64,000 bases of DNA, from NCBI GenBank assembly GCA_026874595.1, contig CM049313.1:42810659-42874658 (forward strand), in the 5' to 3' direction. A program made the translations under genes and the position numbers. Below, piece after piece: positions 26,201 through 36,158 of the stretch (position 1 is its first letter; each line of letters starts with the position of its first letter). The notes beneath the pieces were generated by a model. It was not told the origin of the DNA. It saw only the letters and a program-made list of their open reading frames with translations, and made no database searches. The stretch is from Sipunculus nudus. Lineage: Eukaryota > Annelida > Sipuncula > Golfingiida > Sipunculidae.

Positions 26201-29200
26201 CCAATCACATATCTCAGGAACTGTTTGACCAATCAGGAAAAAAATTTTACACAAATGTAGCCCTTGGATAGCTTTATAACGTACACAAAAATGGTGGCGC
26301 CACCTGCAGCCATTTTTGCACAGCGTCCATCTGTTTGTCTGCCTTGGGTTAAAATCACTTATATCTCTGCAGTGGTTTGACCAAATTACCTGTAATTCGG
26401 CATGCGTATACATCCTGGATAGCTTTTCTGATTTCATGACAGGTGGCGCCAGCTTCATTCACGTTCACGCTGCAGACATTAATGCTTATATCTCTGGACT
26501 CGTTTGACCAAACAGGAAAAAATATTTCTACAAATGTAGCCCTTGGATAGCTTTATAACATACACAAAAATGGTGGCGCCACCTGCAGCCATTTTTGCAC
26601 AGCGTCAATCTGTTTGTCTGCTGTGGAATAAAATCACTCATATCTCTGCAGTGGTTTGACTTTTCCACCTGAAATTTTGCATGTGTATACATCTTGGATA
26701 GTTTCTCGTTCAAATAACAGGTGGCGGCACCTACAATCATGTATACGTGGCAGACATCCATTCTAATATGTAACACATGTAACTCTATTTCCCCTTGCCA
26801 CTCAATCCATGCCTCACTTCACCCGTCTTTCTCTGATTTTGGCGGATACACGTAGTGGCTTGTCGACTACCCGTATTCTAGTTTGAATAAGCCTTAAATA
26901 AGCAATAGATTGGTAGAAGGTGCAGTAAAGATTGTGACTTTGTATTTTAATAGTGAAAATTATAAATATTAGGATCATTAAAATTATAGGATGCAAAATC
27001 ATATGTAATGTTATGTGATGTTATGTACCAAACGAAGGGAACTACAAGTTGTAATTTCATTATTTCAGTCCTCATTCCAAGTTGCCTAAGAGGAGTGAGA
27101 ATGTTGAGGTGGAACGTTATGGCCAGAAACAGAGAACAAGGTTCAGGTCTGCTCCGTCAGACACTGTCCATACAAAACCAGTCCTTGACATAGGTCATGG
27201 ACAGGCCAAGGTCACACCTTCAGGTACAACCTTGACCAAGATGCCCACAAAGAAGTCCAAAGAGGCCAAAAGTCACATGACAGCCCAGGTGATCAGACAT
27301 AAACCTGCAATAACTGAAAAACACAAGGTATGGATAACGTGATGCTCGGAATAATTCCATGGTATTTGTATCTGTCAGCAGTTTCAGGTCTGTCTTGGAC
27401 ATTACCTTGGAGTATGTTCCATATTTAGGCCTTTCTTACACCTTTTTCATGTTTCAATTTTGAGTCTAGGTATATGTTGGCATTTCATTTATTTTTCTGA
27501 AAATCTTAAGATGTCTTTTGTTGTCATGCAGTGCAGAGAAAATGTAAAACCACCAGTATTTTAGAATAATACAGATGGGTAAGAGAATTCTTGTGATATG
27601 TATAATGCAAGTTTAAATATATTTTTAGCTCAGCTGACTATAAGTCATCTGAGCTATAGTCGTGGTCCATTGTCCGTTGTCCGTCCGTCCGTCCGTCCGT
27701 AGATGTGGCACGTTTTAAAACCGTAAGACCTAGGAATCCAAAATTCAGCATAATGTTAGATGTCCCAAAGATCTCCTACCAAGCCGAAAACTGGGTCTTT
27801 GCGACTTTGTTCCTTTGAGAAATTAAGGAAAAACCTCAATTTTTTATTAAAATTCTATTTTCACACTTCAGGACTGCCTAATATCAAAAACACTCATCTG
27901 TTTTTCCTCATATTTACCATAAATAATCCTCTATATAGTTCCTATGTACATGCCAGAAATTGGGTCTGTATTTTATAATTTAAAAAAGTTATGGGCCCAA
28001 ACATAATGCATTTTGTAAATAATCAGGAAAAAAATTTGATCACTTAACACAAAACTTGTTAAAGCTAAGCACTTTTTTTCCAGTAATATAACTTTTATTA
28101 ATCAAAAAATAAATTGTATACCCAAAATTTGTTCAAAATCTTTTAAATTTTTTAAAATATTAGCAAAAATAAAAAAATGGTACCTTAAACTTTGCCCAAC
28201 TTTGACCATGGCACGTTTTTTTCCTGTAACTGCTGTGGATTTAATTTTCAAAGCATGTTTTTGTTAGCATTTCAACTGTTAACATTTAAAATTTGAAACC
28301 AGTTGATCGAAAACTGTAGATTTTATTCAAGCACCATGTCACATATTGTTTACATCAACCTAGTGTTATGCAGTTTGCTAGAGCTCAGCTCCCCAGCTTC
28401 AGCTCTAAGTTCCTTAAATTAGGCATACAGTAAGATGTCTCCAAAATCCCCTACCATGCCAAGAATTTGGTCACCAGAACTTAATTCCTTCGAGATATTA
28501 ATGAAAAACTTCATTTTTTCATTAAAAACCCTTTGTTACACTTCAGGACTGCCTAGTATCAAAACCACTGATCTGACTTTGATCATATAAAATATACATA
28601 TTTTTTTATACATTCGCTATGCACATGCCAGAAATGATGTCAGTATTGCGTAATTGTTTTAAGTTATGTGCCCAAACAAAATTGACTTTGTAAAAAATCA
28701 GGAAAAATATTTACTCAGGTTACATGAAAAATATTGAAGCTAGAGAATTTTTTTCAAGTGTATAACTTTGTTTAATTAAGATTCAATTGTATACCCAAAA
28801 TTAGATCTGTATTTTGTAAATTTTATAAGGTATTAGCATAAACATAAAATCAGTACCTGAAATTTTACCCAACTTTGACCATGGCACATTTTTTTCCTGT
28901 GAGTACTGTTGATTTAATTTTCTCAGAATGTAAACATAAGTATTTAATGTGTTTAAATCTGAAATTTGAAACTAAAAGGTTGAAAATTAGGCTAGTTATT
29001 GAATTTTATCTTAAATCTGAAATTTGAAACTAAAAGGTTGAAAATTAGGCTAGTTATTGAATTTTATCTTGAGGCTCTATTGTAGTCACTTGCTTTGTTC
29101 CAGATGCAGGTAGGCCACTCCAGGTCACTGGAAGTCAGCTATGCCAGGGTTCCTGATTTGTTTCAGTCACTGGGGGAGATCCCCTGCTGTGACAGGTGTA

Positions 29201-32200
29201 CAATTGTTCTCCCCCTCCCCCCCCCCCCCCCATGAATATATAAATATACATTTGTATGCATGATGTGGTGTTACATGACAAGATTGAGATTTATGATGAT
29301 GCAATTTAGAATTATGAATCAACGTTAATTAGTTATTATTGCAAATGTGAACAATTTTTTCAATTTGAAAGATAATTAGATTAGAAAAAATTAAGATCTA
29401 ATATTGAAACATATTCTTGCCCCAGGAGAATGGAACATAAAGTGATCAGCTCTTGTCTGTCCAACATCTCTCAATTATCATTAAATATATATACTAATTA
29501 TGAAATTTTTTCTTTAAGCACTGTTGAAATAACTTTCATATGCTGTATGTGTATGGATTTAAGCCATTAAAGTCTGAAATTTGAAAGCAACTTATGTATT
29601 CAGATGTGTAATATTGCAGATGAAAAACTTTAAAATATTAAAATATATTATCAGCTTTGTTTGTCTAACAGTCTGTCTGTCCTTTTTAAAATATTATGTA
29701 ATTATGAATGAACTATTTAATCCTGTAAGTATTGTTGAATTAAGTGGAAATCCTATATGTATATACACTATGTTAATACGGAGATGTTGTAACTCCCATC
29801 ATTCCAGCCTCTTAGACTTGATCTCCATTATTATTTTAGATTTTTACCTTCAAGGTCAACTTCAGCTGAGCACAGTGACCCATATTTGTAGCACCATGTC
29901 TTGAATGTTTACATCAAGTCATTGGTTAACAGTGTTCCAGGCTGTTACATAACACCTTCACTCCTTGCCTACTGCTTCTGTGAGTGTCTGGGTCAGGCAG
30001 TAATTACCAGAGAGCCTTTCTCCTCTCTCTCTTTCCCTTTCTCTCTTTCTAGCTCTCTTTTTCTCTCTCTCTTTCTCTCTCTCTCACCCCTATGCCTCCC
30101 TTCCTCCCTCCACCCCATTCTGTTGACAGGTACTATAAACCTAATTTATTAGATATATATGTTGATGCAATTAAGAAATGTGAATCAACTGAAATATTCA
30201 CATATATATGTTATACTCTAAATGTATAGTTACATTTTCAAACCTAGAAAAAAATGATGTTATAAAAAAAGGAATTTATGTAAAAATTGTTCATAATTTC
30301 CTGGCTCAGAAGAATGGGAATTAAAATTATTTGCTTTGTTTCTCTAGCTTTCTTGCCTGTTTTCAATATTTAATAATTATGAATAAACTTTTTTTCCCTG
30401 TAAGCTCTGATTAATTAAAATTCATATCCTATATGTATATGCAAGGGTATTGTAACTCCCACCATCCCCTTCCCCCACCCCACTAAGTCCTTGCTCCTTC
30501 GCACTGTCAACAATAGTGCTATTGCTATAGCATAAAATTTAATAATTTGAAGAAAATATATACAGAGAGACAGAGGCGTTGTAACTCCCATCGTAACCCC
30601 CCCCCCCCCCCCCATCAAGTCCTTCCGCCTGTGGAGTGGGGATTTTATAGCAACTGTATACATATCATAAAATAGAAAAAAAAGTTTAATTAAAGTTTAA
30701 ATAAAAAAATTGGATCTCATTAGACAAATGTGTAAAATGTTGAACTGTCAACAGCCTGTCAAAAAGGTATCCAATGAAAACGCAAGGTCAGATCTTAAAA
30801 TATTATTTGCAACAATTTCTTCAATCATATCAACCAACCATAGCCTAGATTACCTCTTTCTCTCAGACTTTATTTACATTTCATAATATTTTAGATTTTA
30901 ACCTTCCAGGTGTTTAAGTACTGTTGAATGCTCCGTCCCTCTCTCTCTATCTCCTTTTCTCTCTACATCCAACCCTCCTTGCTGCCCACACTGTTTCCTT
31001 CTCCGAACCCCATCCCAATGTCAGCCTCAGTAAACGAGAACAAGTTGAATCAGATATATTCATATTTTTATATATTGTATAACTGTTTGTTACCTGTGTA
31101 CGTGCCAGAAATTATGTCAATATTGTGTAATATGTAGACGTGGTGGGCATCAATATAATGTACCTTGTCAAGACCTAAGAGATATCATGTCATACAGTCA
31201 CAATTCATAAATCCACTCTTCAGCATAGTTAATAATAACATTATATATGTCAAATTGAAATCTTGCGGACTTCCATACACTATAGATCCTTCAACAAATA
31301 GCCTTATCATCATTCTACCACTGCTTAGTGTACTGTCATTGCATTCATATTTGCTCAAATATATTGCTATTTTCAACAGCTCCCAAATAAATAAAAAATA
31401 AACCACTATATTTACTCCATATTAATCCATCAGTCAGGTAATTTCATACATGATTTACTCACATATGACATTATATTCCTTTATAATAGCCTAATAGGTC
31501 CATGATTTATAAGGTTTGTCGACTAAATATAGTATCACAATGGTGATACATTTATAGTTCAATCATGATCAGCTGAGCGCCAAGACCCATAGGTCCCTTG
31601 TTTAATTCATCTGTTTTAAGTTTAAGGTGATATCTCCTTACTTTTTCTTAAATTTTGCATCTAATTAATTTGTTGAACAAAGTTTTATTGGATTTTGTCA
31701 TTTAAATCAAGACCACGGCCTCAAAAGCATCCAGACGCCCCAGAAGAACAATGGCGGGGGTTGAGTTATCTGGACACCTTATAAAATCAGATCATGGTCA
31801 GTGTTACTTTTCATTCTCATTATACACCCTTTAAAAGTGCTTAAAAACTGACAAAAATGTGAAATATGAGTTACTACAGAGAAATTGAAATGGAAATTCC
31901 AGATGCGATTATTCAATCACAAAATATGATTTATAGAAGCACCTGAAATTTTGAACAGATTTCAAAGGTTGTCCACAGAATCTATGTCACAGGCATATAT
32001 ACTTAACAATATAATATTGTATATTTGATGCCCATTCACTTTCTAAATCTGCCAGTGACCAAATAAGAGCTTTGTTTTGGTCTCATTTACCTGGATCATT
32101 TGTCAGACTCTGTATTCCCTTGCATGTTCCTGGCCTTCTGACATGAGTCTCTATCAATATGTCAGAGTACCACACTCAGCAGTAACGAGAACTGCACTGT

Positions 32201-35200
32201 AATTTTTAATGGAAAAAAATGCATCGTAACTCAGCATATTGCATGTTTTTGTCAAAAGCCAACCTTGTCAGGTCACAGAAAATGTCATGTTACCATAGAA
32301 ATGGATTTACACATAGGTTTGTGAGTTCACATGTATATTTGTGTTAATTCATCACTCGTAGCCTAATGTTAAGATAACTGTCTGTTTACCACCATATCAG
32401 TGTAACTGGATGGATGACTATTGCAGTTCATTACCCCATGTGACTTGTGACTACTCTAGTAGAATTACCAGCCCAATATACAATGAAACCTTGTGTCGAA
32501 GTTGAAGGACCCTCAGAAAACTTTGACACATCTGAGGTTCAAAACAAGCAGGTTTTATTTGGTAATAATTTAACTAGAGTTGTCCAGAACTTCGACATAA
32601 GCGGGGTATTTGACTTAAGCAAGTTCAACACAACAAGGTTTCACTGTATATGCCTACTGGGCGTAAGTGTAACTATAAACGTAGCATTTGTGAATTTATT
32701 AATAAAGTTTTGACATTTTTCTATTCCGATAAGAAGCTTGATTTGCCTTATTGTTTGAGTGGCTTAAATTAGTGATTTAATAAACTGTTAAAATTTAATT
32801 ATCCAGGTGAGGAAGTGTTTTTGAGTAAGGACAGGTTAGGACACTCCCCGTCATTGATGGACGACAGAAAAGTCCAAACGTCTGCCAGAATTTGCAGGGT
32901 GCCAGCATCTGGAACGAGGCAGTCCAGAGAAGATAATAAAAAAGTTGACAAGATTGCAACGAAACTGTTCACTGATGATCTGCTAGGTATGTATTAGTGT
33001 TATTTATTTCAGCCAAACTGGGCAGATATGGAGGGGGGAGGGTGGTGGGTGGCTAATTTTACTAAAGATAAAAAATGGAATTAATGAGGATTATATTGCA
33101 GACTTACAAACTATAAAGTAAGTTAAATAGCCACCTGGTTTATTGGGGTAATATTGCAAGCATAGCTATGCAGCCTGTTAAGATGATTGTAATTAATTTA
33201 CATAGTGGTTATTTAGAGTGAAAAATGTCTTGCATGTTAGGGTAGTTGTCAGTTTAGAGGATGGTTGATTTTGTTTCCATCTTTTTTTGCATGGAACATT
33301 CATTTCAAGCCACAGCCTGAAAAATTTTACTGGACTATGCTTTATTTCTTTAATTATTGTGAAGCATAACTTTATCCATTTCATGAAATCTTATTAAGAT
33401 GTGTGTGATCTAAATCCTATGTCTGTTTGTCGATATATAATGAAATTTGTTATGAAAATGTTTGTTCTATTTGAACAGGAGAGGATGGTTTTGTCACAAG
33501 AGACAAGTTAAAACATTCTCCAGTTGGCACTGTGGGGCCAGTTGGAACGATCAGCCAGCAGAGAGATCCACCAAATGGAAGGCTTGCACATGATCCAGGC
33601 TCAAAGTTCACTGACAACGCTGCTGATAAAATAGTGGCCAAACTCTTCTCAGATGAATGCTTGGGTAGGTTGGGTGTTTTTCATTTTCCCCTTCACTGTC
33701 CCCTGATCACCTCAATTTTACCCTACAGCCATATGTCTCTCCATCTGTGGATTCTTCGGGTGTGAGTCTTTATCTCAGAAACCCTTTATTCAGATCCTCT
33801 TCTAATTAACAAGTCACATGAACCTGATGGGTCTGGCTCGTGCCGTTTGCAACATAAATGCATAATTATATGTCACAGACATGTGCAGCTGAGGTAAATT
33901 TTAGACAGTTTTGATGTAGTAATATGAGATGTGATAACCCTGAAATTGTTCAAATCTGTGGGCTGAGTTTGTGTCCAAGTGATGCAAGTGAACAGGAATG
34001 AAAAAAACCCCAGATTTTTCTATTTTTTCTATCCTTAGATAAAAAAAAAAAGAACAGTATAATGCTACTAGAGATACTGCTGACGGAGAATCAGTAAATG
34101 GCGTTACAAACTTCAATTGAGTTATAAAGACCATATTAGCTTTAATAACCATTTGTACAATGGTTGGTGAATAAAGTTAATTTTATCAGATGTTGCCTCA
34201 TCATCAGACAATTTTATGAGACTGTAATCCACTAAAATCTCACACCAGAGTCTTTGTAAAATTGATTTGAAAATAAAAATGAGGGATGGACAGGGTGTAC
34301 TCTTATAAAATCATAGGATTTTGCATTTTGTTTTGACTGACAGCTAACCAGCCCGGCAGCCCAGCGGGGTGTCAGGCTGTCTTGCTGAGCCTGTGGACTA
34401 TGCAGGCAGGGTCTGGGCCTGTTACCTGTCAGTCAAAAGGAAATGAAACTATATTGACTCTGGCAGTCCTAGCTGGGCTGGTATCAATTTTTCTTGCAAT
34501 GAATACATGGCTACTTCAAAATAGTCTCAATGGCATAAAAGGTCAATGAAGCGGGAACATACAGGGAGCAAAATTTGACCTATTATCCAATAAGAGTAAC
34601 AGGGGGGATGACCAGTCTGTGTAAAGCCTGAGATTGTAATTTAAGCCTTATTGTTATTTTTACCTTTTTTTCAGATTCAGAAGATCATGAAGAAGTGACA
34701 TTTAAAAATGTAAACAACAATTTTCCCAATAGTGCCAAATTATCCAAAAGTATTAAACAAAATGAAGATAGTCAGAAGTTAAGTGCTTCATATGTAGATG
34801 ACCTCCTTGGTTTGGGGATCAGGGGAATATCCCCACAGAATTTCCCTAATGTCACTGAACAGGACTTGATACAGTTCAGTTTATCAGACAAAAACAGCTC
34901 GCTAAGAAGTTCTGGCCCAGAAGGGTCACATGATAGTAGTTTAGCTAAACCACCTGCACAACTCGAATTAGACAAAAGCAACAGTGTGAAGGGACCAACA
35001 ACAGAGATTATTATCAGTAAACCTGTGTTAGGAGACCCAGTGTCACTAGAATCAGAATGCAGCACCCTTAATGACCACGACAATCTGGTAGAACGAATAA
35101 AGAAATATCGAGATGCATTGTTATCTGAGGACGATATTCTGGGTGATACAAAAGCTTCGTTTTCTGTGTCCCGAGAGGGTGTAGACAATGAGGAACGTTT

Positions 35201-36158
35201 GGAGTCAACACTTCAGCAGTCTGATCAGGAAGAACCAGACACGCAAGGGTCGGTGAAGCTGTCTCTGCTGCAAGACTTACAAAAGGCAGAGGCACTGAAA
35301 CAGGAAAAAGAGCAGAAAAGCTATGGTTGGTCTGTTTCACCAAGGGCAGAGAAACCTAAATCAATCAGCAGGAAATACACATTGGAGCTTTCAGATGATG
35401 AGGAAGAGGAAAATGTATGTCCTAACTTAGATGAAATCCTGAAACCATGTGGGGTGAGGAATGAAGAACCGGACACAGAGAGTCTGCTGTCAGATATATC
35501 AGGACTTGGAAACCGTAGCATCAGCGCGGGAGGTGCTCGGCTTATGAATATGCAGAAAGGTCTTGACCTGATGATGGACAGCCCCAGGTCAATGTTGTCA
35601 CAAGGGTCACATCATTCGATCTTGTCAAAGACATCTATGGATGTACCACAGGAGTCTAGCACCTGTAGGTCTGCAGGGCTTCAGAATGAGGATGAGTTGA
35701 TCAGTAGCTCTAGGAACTTGCTTTTGGACATGTCTGGAGAAACAAGTGATAAAGAGCCCCTTCATGGTACCACTCTCCCAGCAGACCCTGTTTTTGTAAA
35801 CAGGGATGATAAACATTCAATATTGTTAGGTCTGAATGGAGAGGAGAAAACACCTACGGTATCTGAGCGGATCACAGCTACAGATAAGAATAGTTCAATC
35901 AGGTCACAGCAGAGTTTGAAATCGTGGTTAAGCCTTGAGGAGGATGAAGAGGAGCTCTTGAAAGATGTTGAAATGCCGTCTCCAATGATGAAGACGCAAC
36001 CAAGCAAGGGTGTCACGAAAGATATGTTCATGCTGACTTTGTCTCCTGAAATACTGGAACCTGAAATGAGAGGGGCTTTGGGTGGGCAAATAGACGAAGA
36101 TGACCTTTTGATAGAGAATGAACAAATTGATTTGATTGGAGACGATGATCTTTCATGA
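2183..36158 (+). CDS. HAUS6: HAUS augmin-like complex subunit 6 (5' incomplete, 17 exons)
   Basis: HAUS6 is a subunit of augmin, which recruits gamma-tubulin complexes to spindle microtubules for branching nucleation. Exons read here: 2183-2264, 3418-3547, 8689-8860, 9480-9587, 11469-11547, 13492-13665, 14087-14133, 14459-14514, 14864-14954, 21512-21626, 23583-23700, 24974-25112, 27069-27327, 31712-31796, 32807-32986, 33479-33664, 34675-36158. All use GT-AG and every phase matches, giving about 1167 residues. The first two exons carry the family N-domain signature: CWPVYDKK, QFRKVCCNWL, then FMSPGGAKF. Middle exons are rich in charged helices (coiled coil). The C-terminal third is acidic, Ser-rich and low in order. 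Family members start about 70 residues earlier, so the first coding exon probably lies before position 1. The human protein is about 955 residues, so this one is longer, mainly in the C-terminal half. Introns are full of repeats. Identification rests on recognised motifs, not a search. Confidence 0.88.
3418..3547 (+). CDS. HAUS6: HAUS6 exon, N-domain part 2 (SPGGAKF motif)
   Basis: Acceptor ATTTCAG and donor GTGAGT. Reads EDPDAYLPRVSASTF then MSPGGAKFCQMLCAFSTYV. The SPGG.KF segment is the most conserved part of the HAUS6 N-domain. The exon ends in phase 1 and joins cleanly to the exon at 8689 across a 5.1-kb intron made largely of repeats. Confidence 0.9.
3612..8269 (+). mobile_element. Composite of nested TAGCTCAG-family elements in HAUS6 intron
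   Basis: Two left ends (TAGCTCAGCTGACT at 3612 and 3824) and two right ends (CTTG at 6951-6954 and 8266-8269, each after CAGCTGAGC plus a GACCCATNGGTC-type palindrome) lie in one direction. Equal numbers of left and right ends suggest one element inserted in another, with further internal duplications (the TAGATGTCCCCAAAATCTCC block recurs at about 3739, 3959 and 4637). Contains C-runs at 5335-5349 and 7246-7271. No transposase frame is seen. Confidence 0.65.
9357..9450 (+). repeat. Fragment of a third GTCGTC repeat family
   Basis: ACTTATTCGATGGTGCG followed by CGTCGTCTGTACATTAACC and a CTATCTCAAAAACGGC phrase match the start of the block at 63331-64000. Only about 90 bp remain, ending 30 bp before a HAUS6 exon acceptor. 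Confidence 0.55.
9841..11297 (+). mobile_element. Complete TAGCTCAG-family element (1457 bp)
   Basis: Starts TAGCTCAGCTGACTGTTAGT with its hairpin partner CATCTGAGCT. It contains several diverged tandem units built on CCTAGAAACTTC, CCTGAAATTAGGTYA and GACCTATATTCT, and ends CTCAGCAGAGCGTCATGGTCCAG...CACTAG at 11297, followed by T. Flanking bases are T on both sides. No long reading frame, so it is non-autonomous. Confidence 0.65.
11760..13300. repeat. Degenerate tandem TGACCTTGACCTTG-type repeats
   Basis: Phrases such as GGCCTTGACCTTG with CCATATTTAGTGAAAA recur at about 12225-12270 and 12353-12385. AAGGTCAAACCT-like pieces recur at 12504, 12795 and 12940. These look like old, diverged copies of one repeat family with no clear ends. 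Confidence 0.45.
15290..16056 (+). mobile_element. 5'-truncated TAGCTCAG-family elements with two right ends
   Basis: Internal sequence of the family appears without a left end. Right ends occur at 15801 (CTAG after the perfect palindrome TGGCCCATGGGCCA, 15784-15797) and at 16056 (CTTG). Between them lies the block with the CACTCCTGGTCACTGGAAG and CAGTCACTGGGGGAGATCC phrases that also occurs at about 7125-7240 and 29105-29205. Confidence 0.6.
17690..19679 (+). repeat. Six tandem units of about 340 bp inside the inner element
   Basis: The GGTGGCGCCACC landmark or its mutated form starts at 17961, 18298, 18634, 18970, 19318 and 19660, giving spacings of 337, 336, 336, 348 and 342. Each unit also carries CCTAGAATCTT, TTAGGTCTCTGTTACCCATA and TATTGATCATGAG. 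Copies 4-6 have lost the exact palindrome. Confidence 0.75.
19680..20851 (+). mobile_element. TGTATCC-family Helentron-like element, full length (copy B)
   Basis: Left end TGTATCCGCCAAAACGAAG, whose hairpin partner TTTTGCGGATAC follows at once. Right side carries TTTTGGCAGATACA (subterminal partner of the left end), a weaker GTAGTCA-CTTGT-CGGTTAC hairpin and terminal CTAG at 20848-20851. Flanks are T on both sides. The tandem unit of the host element resumes after it with TTTTTCTCTATTTTTGAGA. Internal units contain AGGTGGCGCCACCT. Confidence 0.75.
24015..24742 (+). mobile_element. Diverged TGTATCC-family element (copy C)
   Basis: Left end TGTATCCACCAAAAAAAG with partner TTTTGCAGATAC, internal GGTGGCGCCATCTG, and a decayed right end TTTGGCAGTTATCTG...TGTAG followed by T. 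It is an older copy with many substitutions, in a HAUS6 intron. Confidence 0.6.
25705..26881 (+). mobile_element. TGTATCC-family Helentron-like element, full length (copy D)
   Basis: Left end TGTATCCGCCAAAACGAAG with hairpin partner. Three internal units with GGTGGCGCCACC at about 26164, 26296 and 26573. Right end TTTTGGCGGATACA, an exact reverse complement of the left 14 bases, then GTAGTGG-CTTGT-CGACTAC and CTAG at 26878-26881. T flanks both sides. The best copy in the window for defining the family. Confidence 0.75.
28953..29068 (+). repeat. Perfect 58-bp tandem duplication
   Basis: The block beginning TTAAATCTGAAATTTGAAAC at 28953 is repeated immediately at 29011 through GGCTAGTTATTGAATTTTATC, with no differences seen. 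This suggests a recent event. Confidence 0.85.
30026..30090 (+). repeat. CT-rich microsatellite
   Basis: Imperfect (TC)n/(CTTT)n run inside a TAGCTCAG-family complex. Confidence 0.8.
32481..32646. mobile_element. 166-bp TA-flanked MITE (pogo/Tigger-like ends)
   Basis: Terminal inverted repeats CAATGAAACCTTGT and ACAAGGTTTCACTG differ at one base. TA lies directly outside both ends, as expected for Tc1/mariner-superfamily insertion. CAGTGAAACC-type termini are typical of pogo/Tigger-related MITEs. The internal TTCGAC motifs also form an inverted pair. It sits in the HAUS6 intron before exon 32807. Confidence 0.75.
32807..32986 (+). CDS. HAUS6: HAUS6 exon, DDLLG repeat copy 1
   Basis: A 180-bp phase 1-1 exon between ATCCAG and GTATGT. 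It begins GEEVFLSKDRLGHSPS and ends KIATKLFTDDLLG once joined to the next exon. It aligns end to end with the following exon, suggesting that one arose from the other by exon duplication. Both are symmetric in phase, so loss or gain of either keeps the frame. Confidence 0.85.
33479..33664 (+). CDS. HAUS6: HAUS6 exon, DDLLG repeat copy 2
   Basis: A 186-bp phase 1-1 exon between TTGAACAG and GTAGGT. It begins GEDGFVTRDKLKHSPV and ends DKIVAKLFSDECLG. It matches the previous exon at the start (GE..F..(K/R)D(R/K)L.HSP) and end (DKI..KLF.D..LG), with a variable middle. Confidence 0.85.
34331..34438. repeat. 108-bp segment with perfect 13-bp inverted repeat ends
   Basis: TTTTGACTGACAG at 34331 and CTGTCAGTCAAAA at 34426 are exact reverse complements. 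The interior is GC-rich compared with its surroundings (GCCCGGCAGCCCAGCGG). Could be a small MITE or a stable stem-loop. No clear target duplication. Confidence 0.6.
34675..36158 (+). CDS. HAUS6: HAUS6 terminal exon, acidic Ser-rich tail
   Basis: Acceptor TTTTTTTCAG, then an uninterrupted frame to TGA at 36156-36158 (about 494 residues). It opens DSEDHEEVTFKN and soon reaches SASYVDDLLGLG, a third occurrence of the motif that ends the two previous exons. Further related motifs are SEDDILG, ISGLG and EDDLL. Acidic clusters such as SDDEEEENV and SLEEDEEELL and many SQ/SP sites suggest a disordered, phosphorylated tail. No known enzyme domain is visible. Confidence 0.87.

Larger units (their letters stand above)
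27626..31600 (+). mobile_element. TAGCTCAG-family element complex in HAUS6 intron
   Basis: Left end at 27626 with the 13-bp near-perfect hairpin AGCTCAGCTGACT/AGTCATCTGAGCT and repeated GTCCGTCC. The final right end is CTTG at 31597-31600, with a partial right end at about 29860-29886. It contains a C-run at 29213-29231, a CT-rich microsatellite at 30026-30090 and another C-run at 30598-30613. Parts parallel 6260-6960 (31020-31600). Confidence 0.6.

Noticed and set aside
29901-30152. + strand frame rich in Ser, Leu and Phe
   Set aside because: It comes from the CT microsatellite within a repeat.
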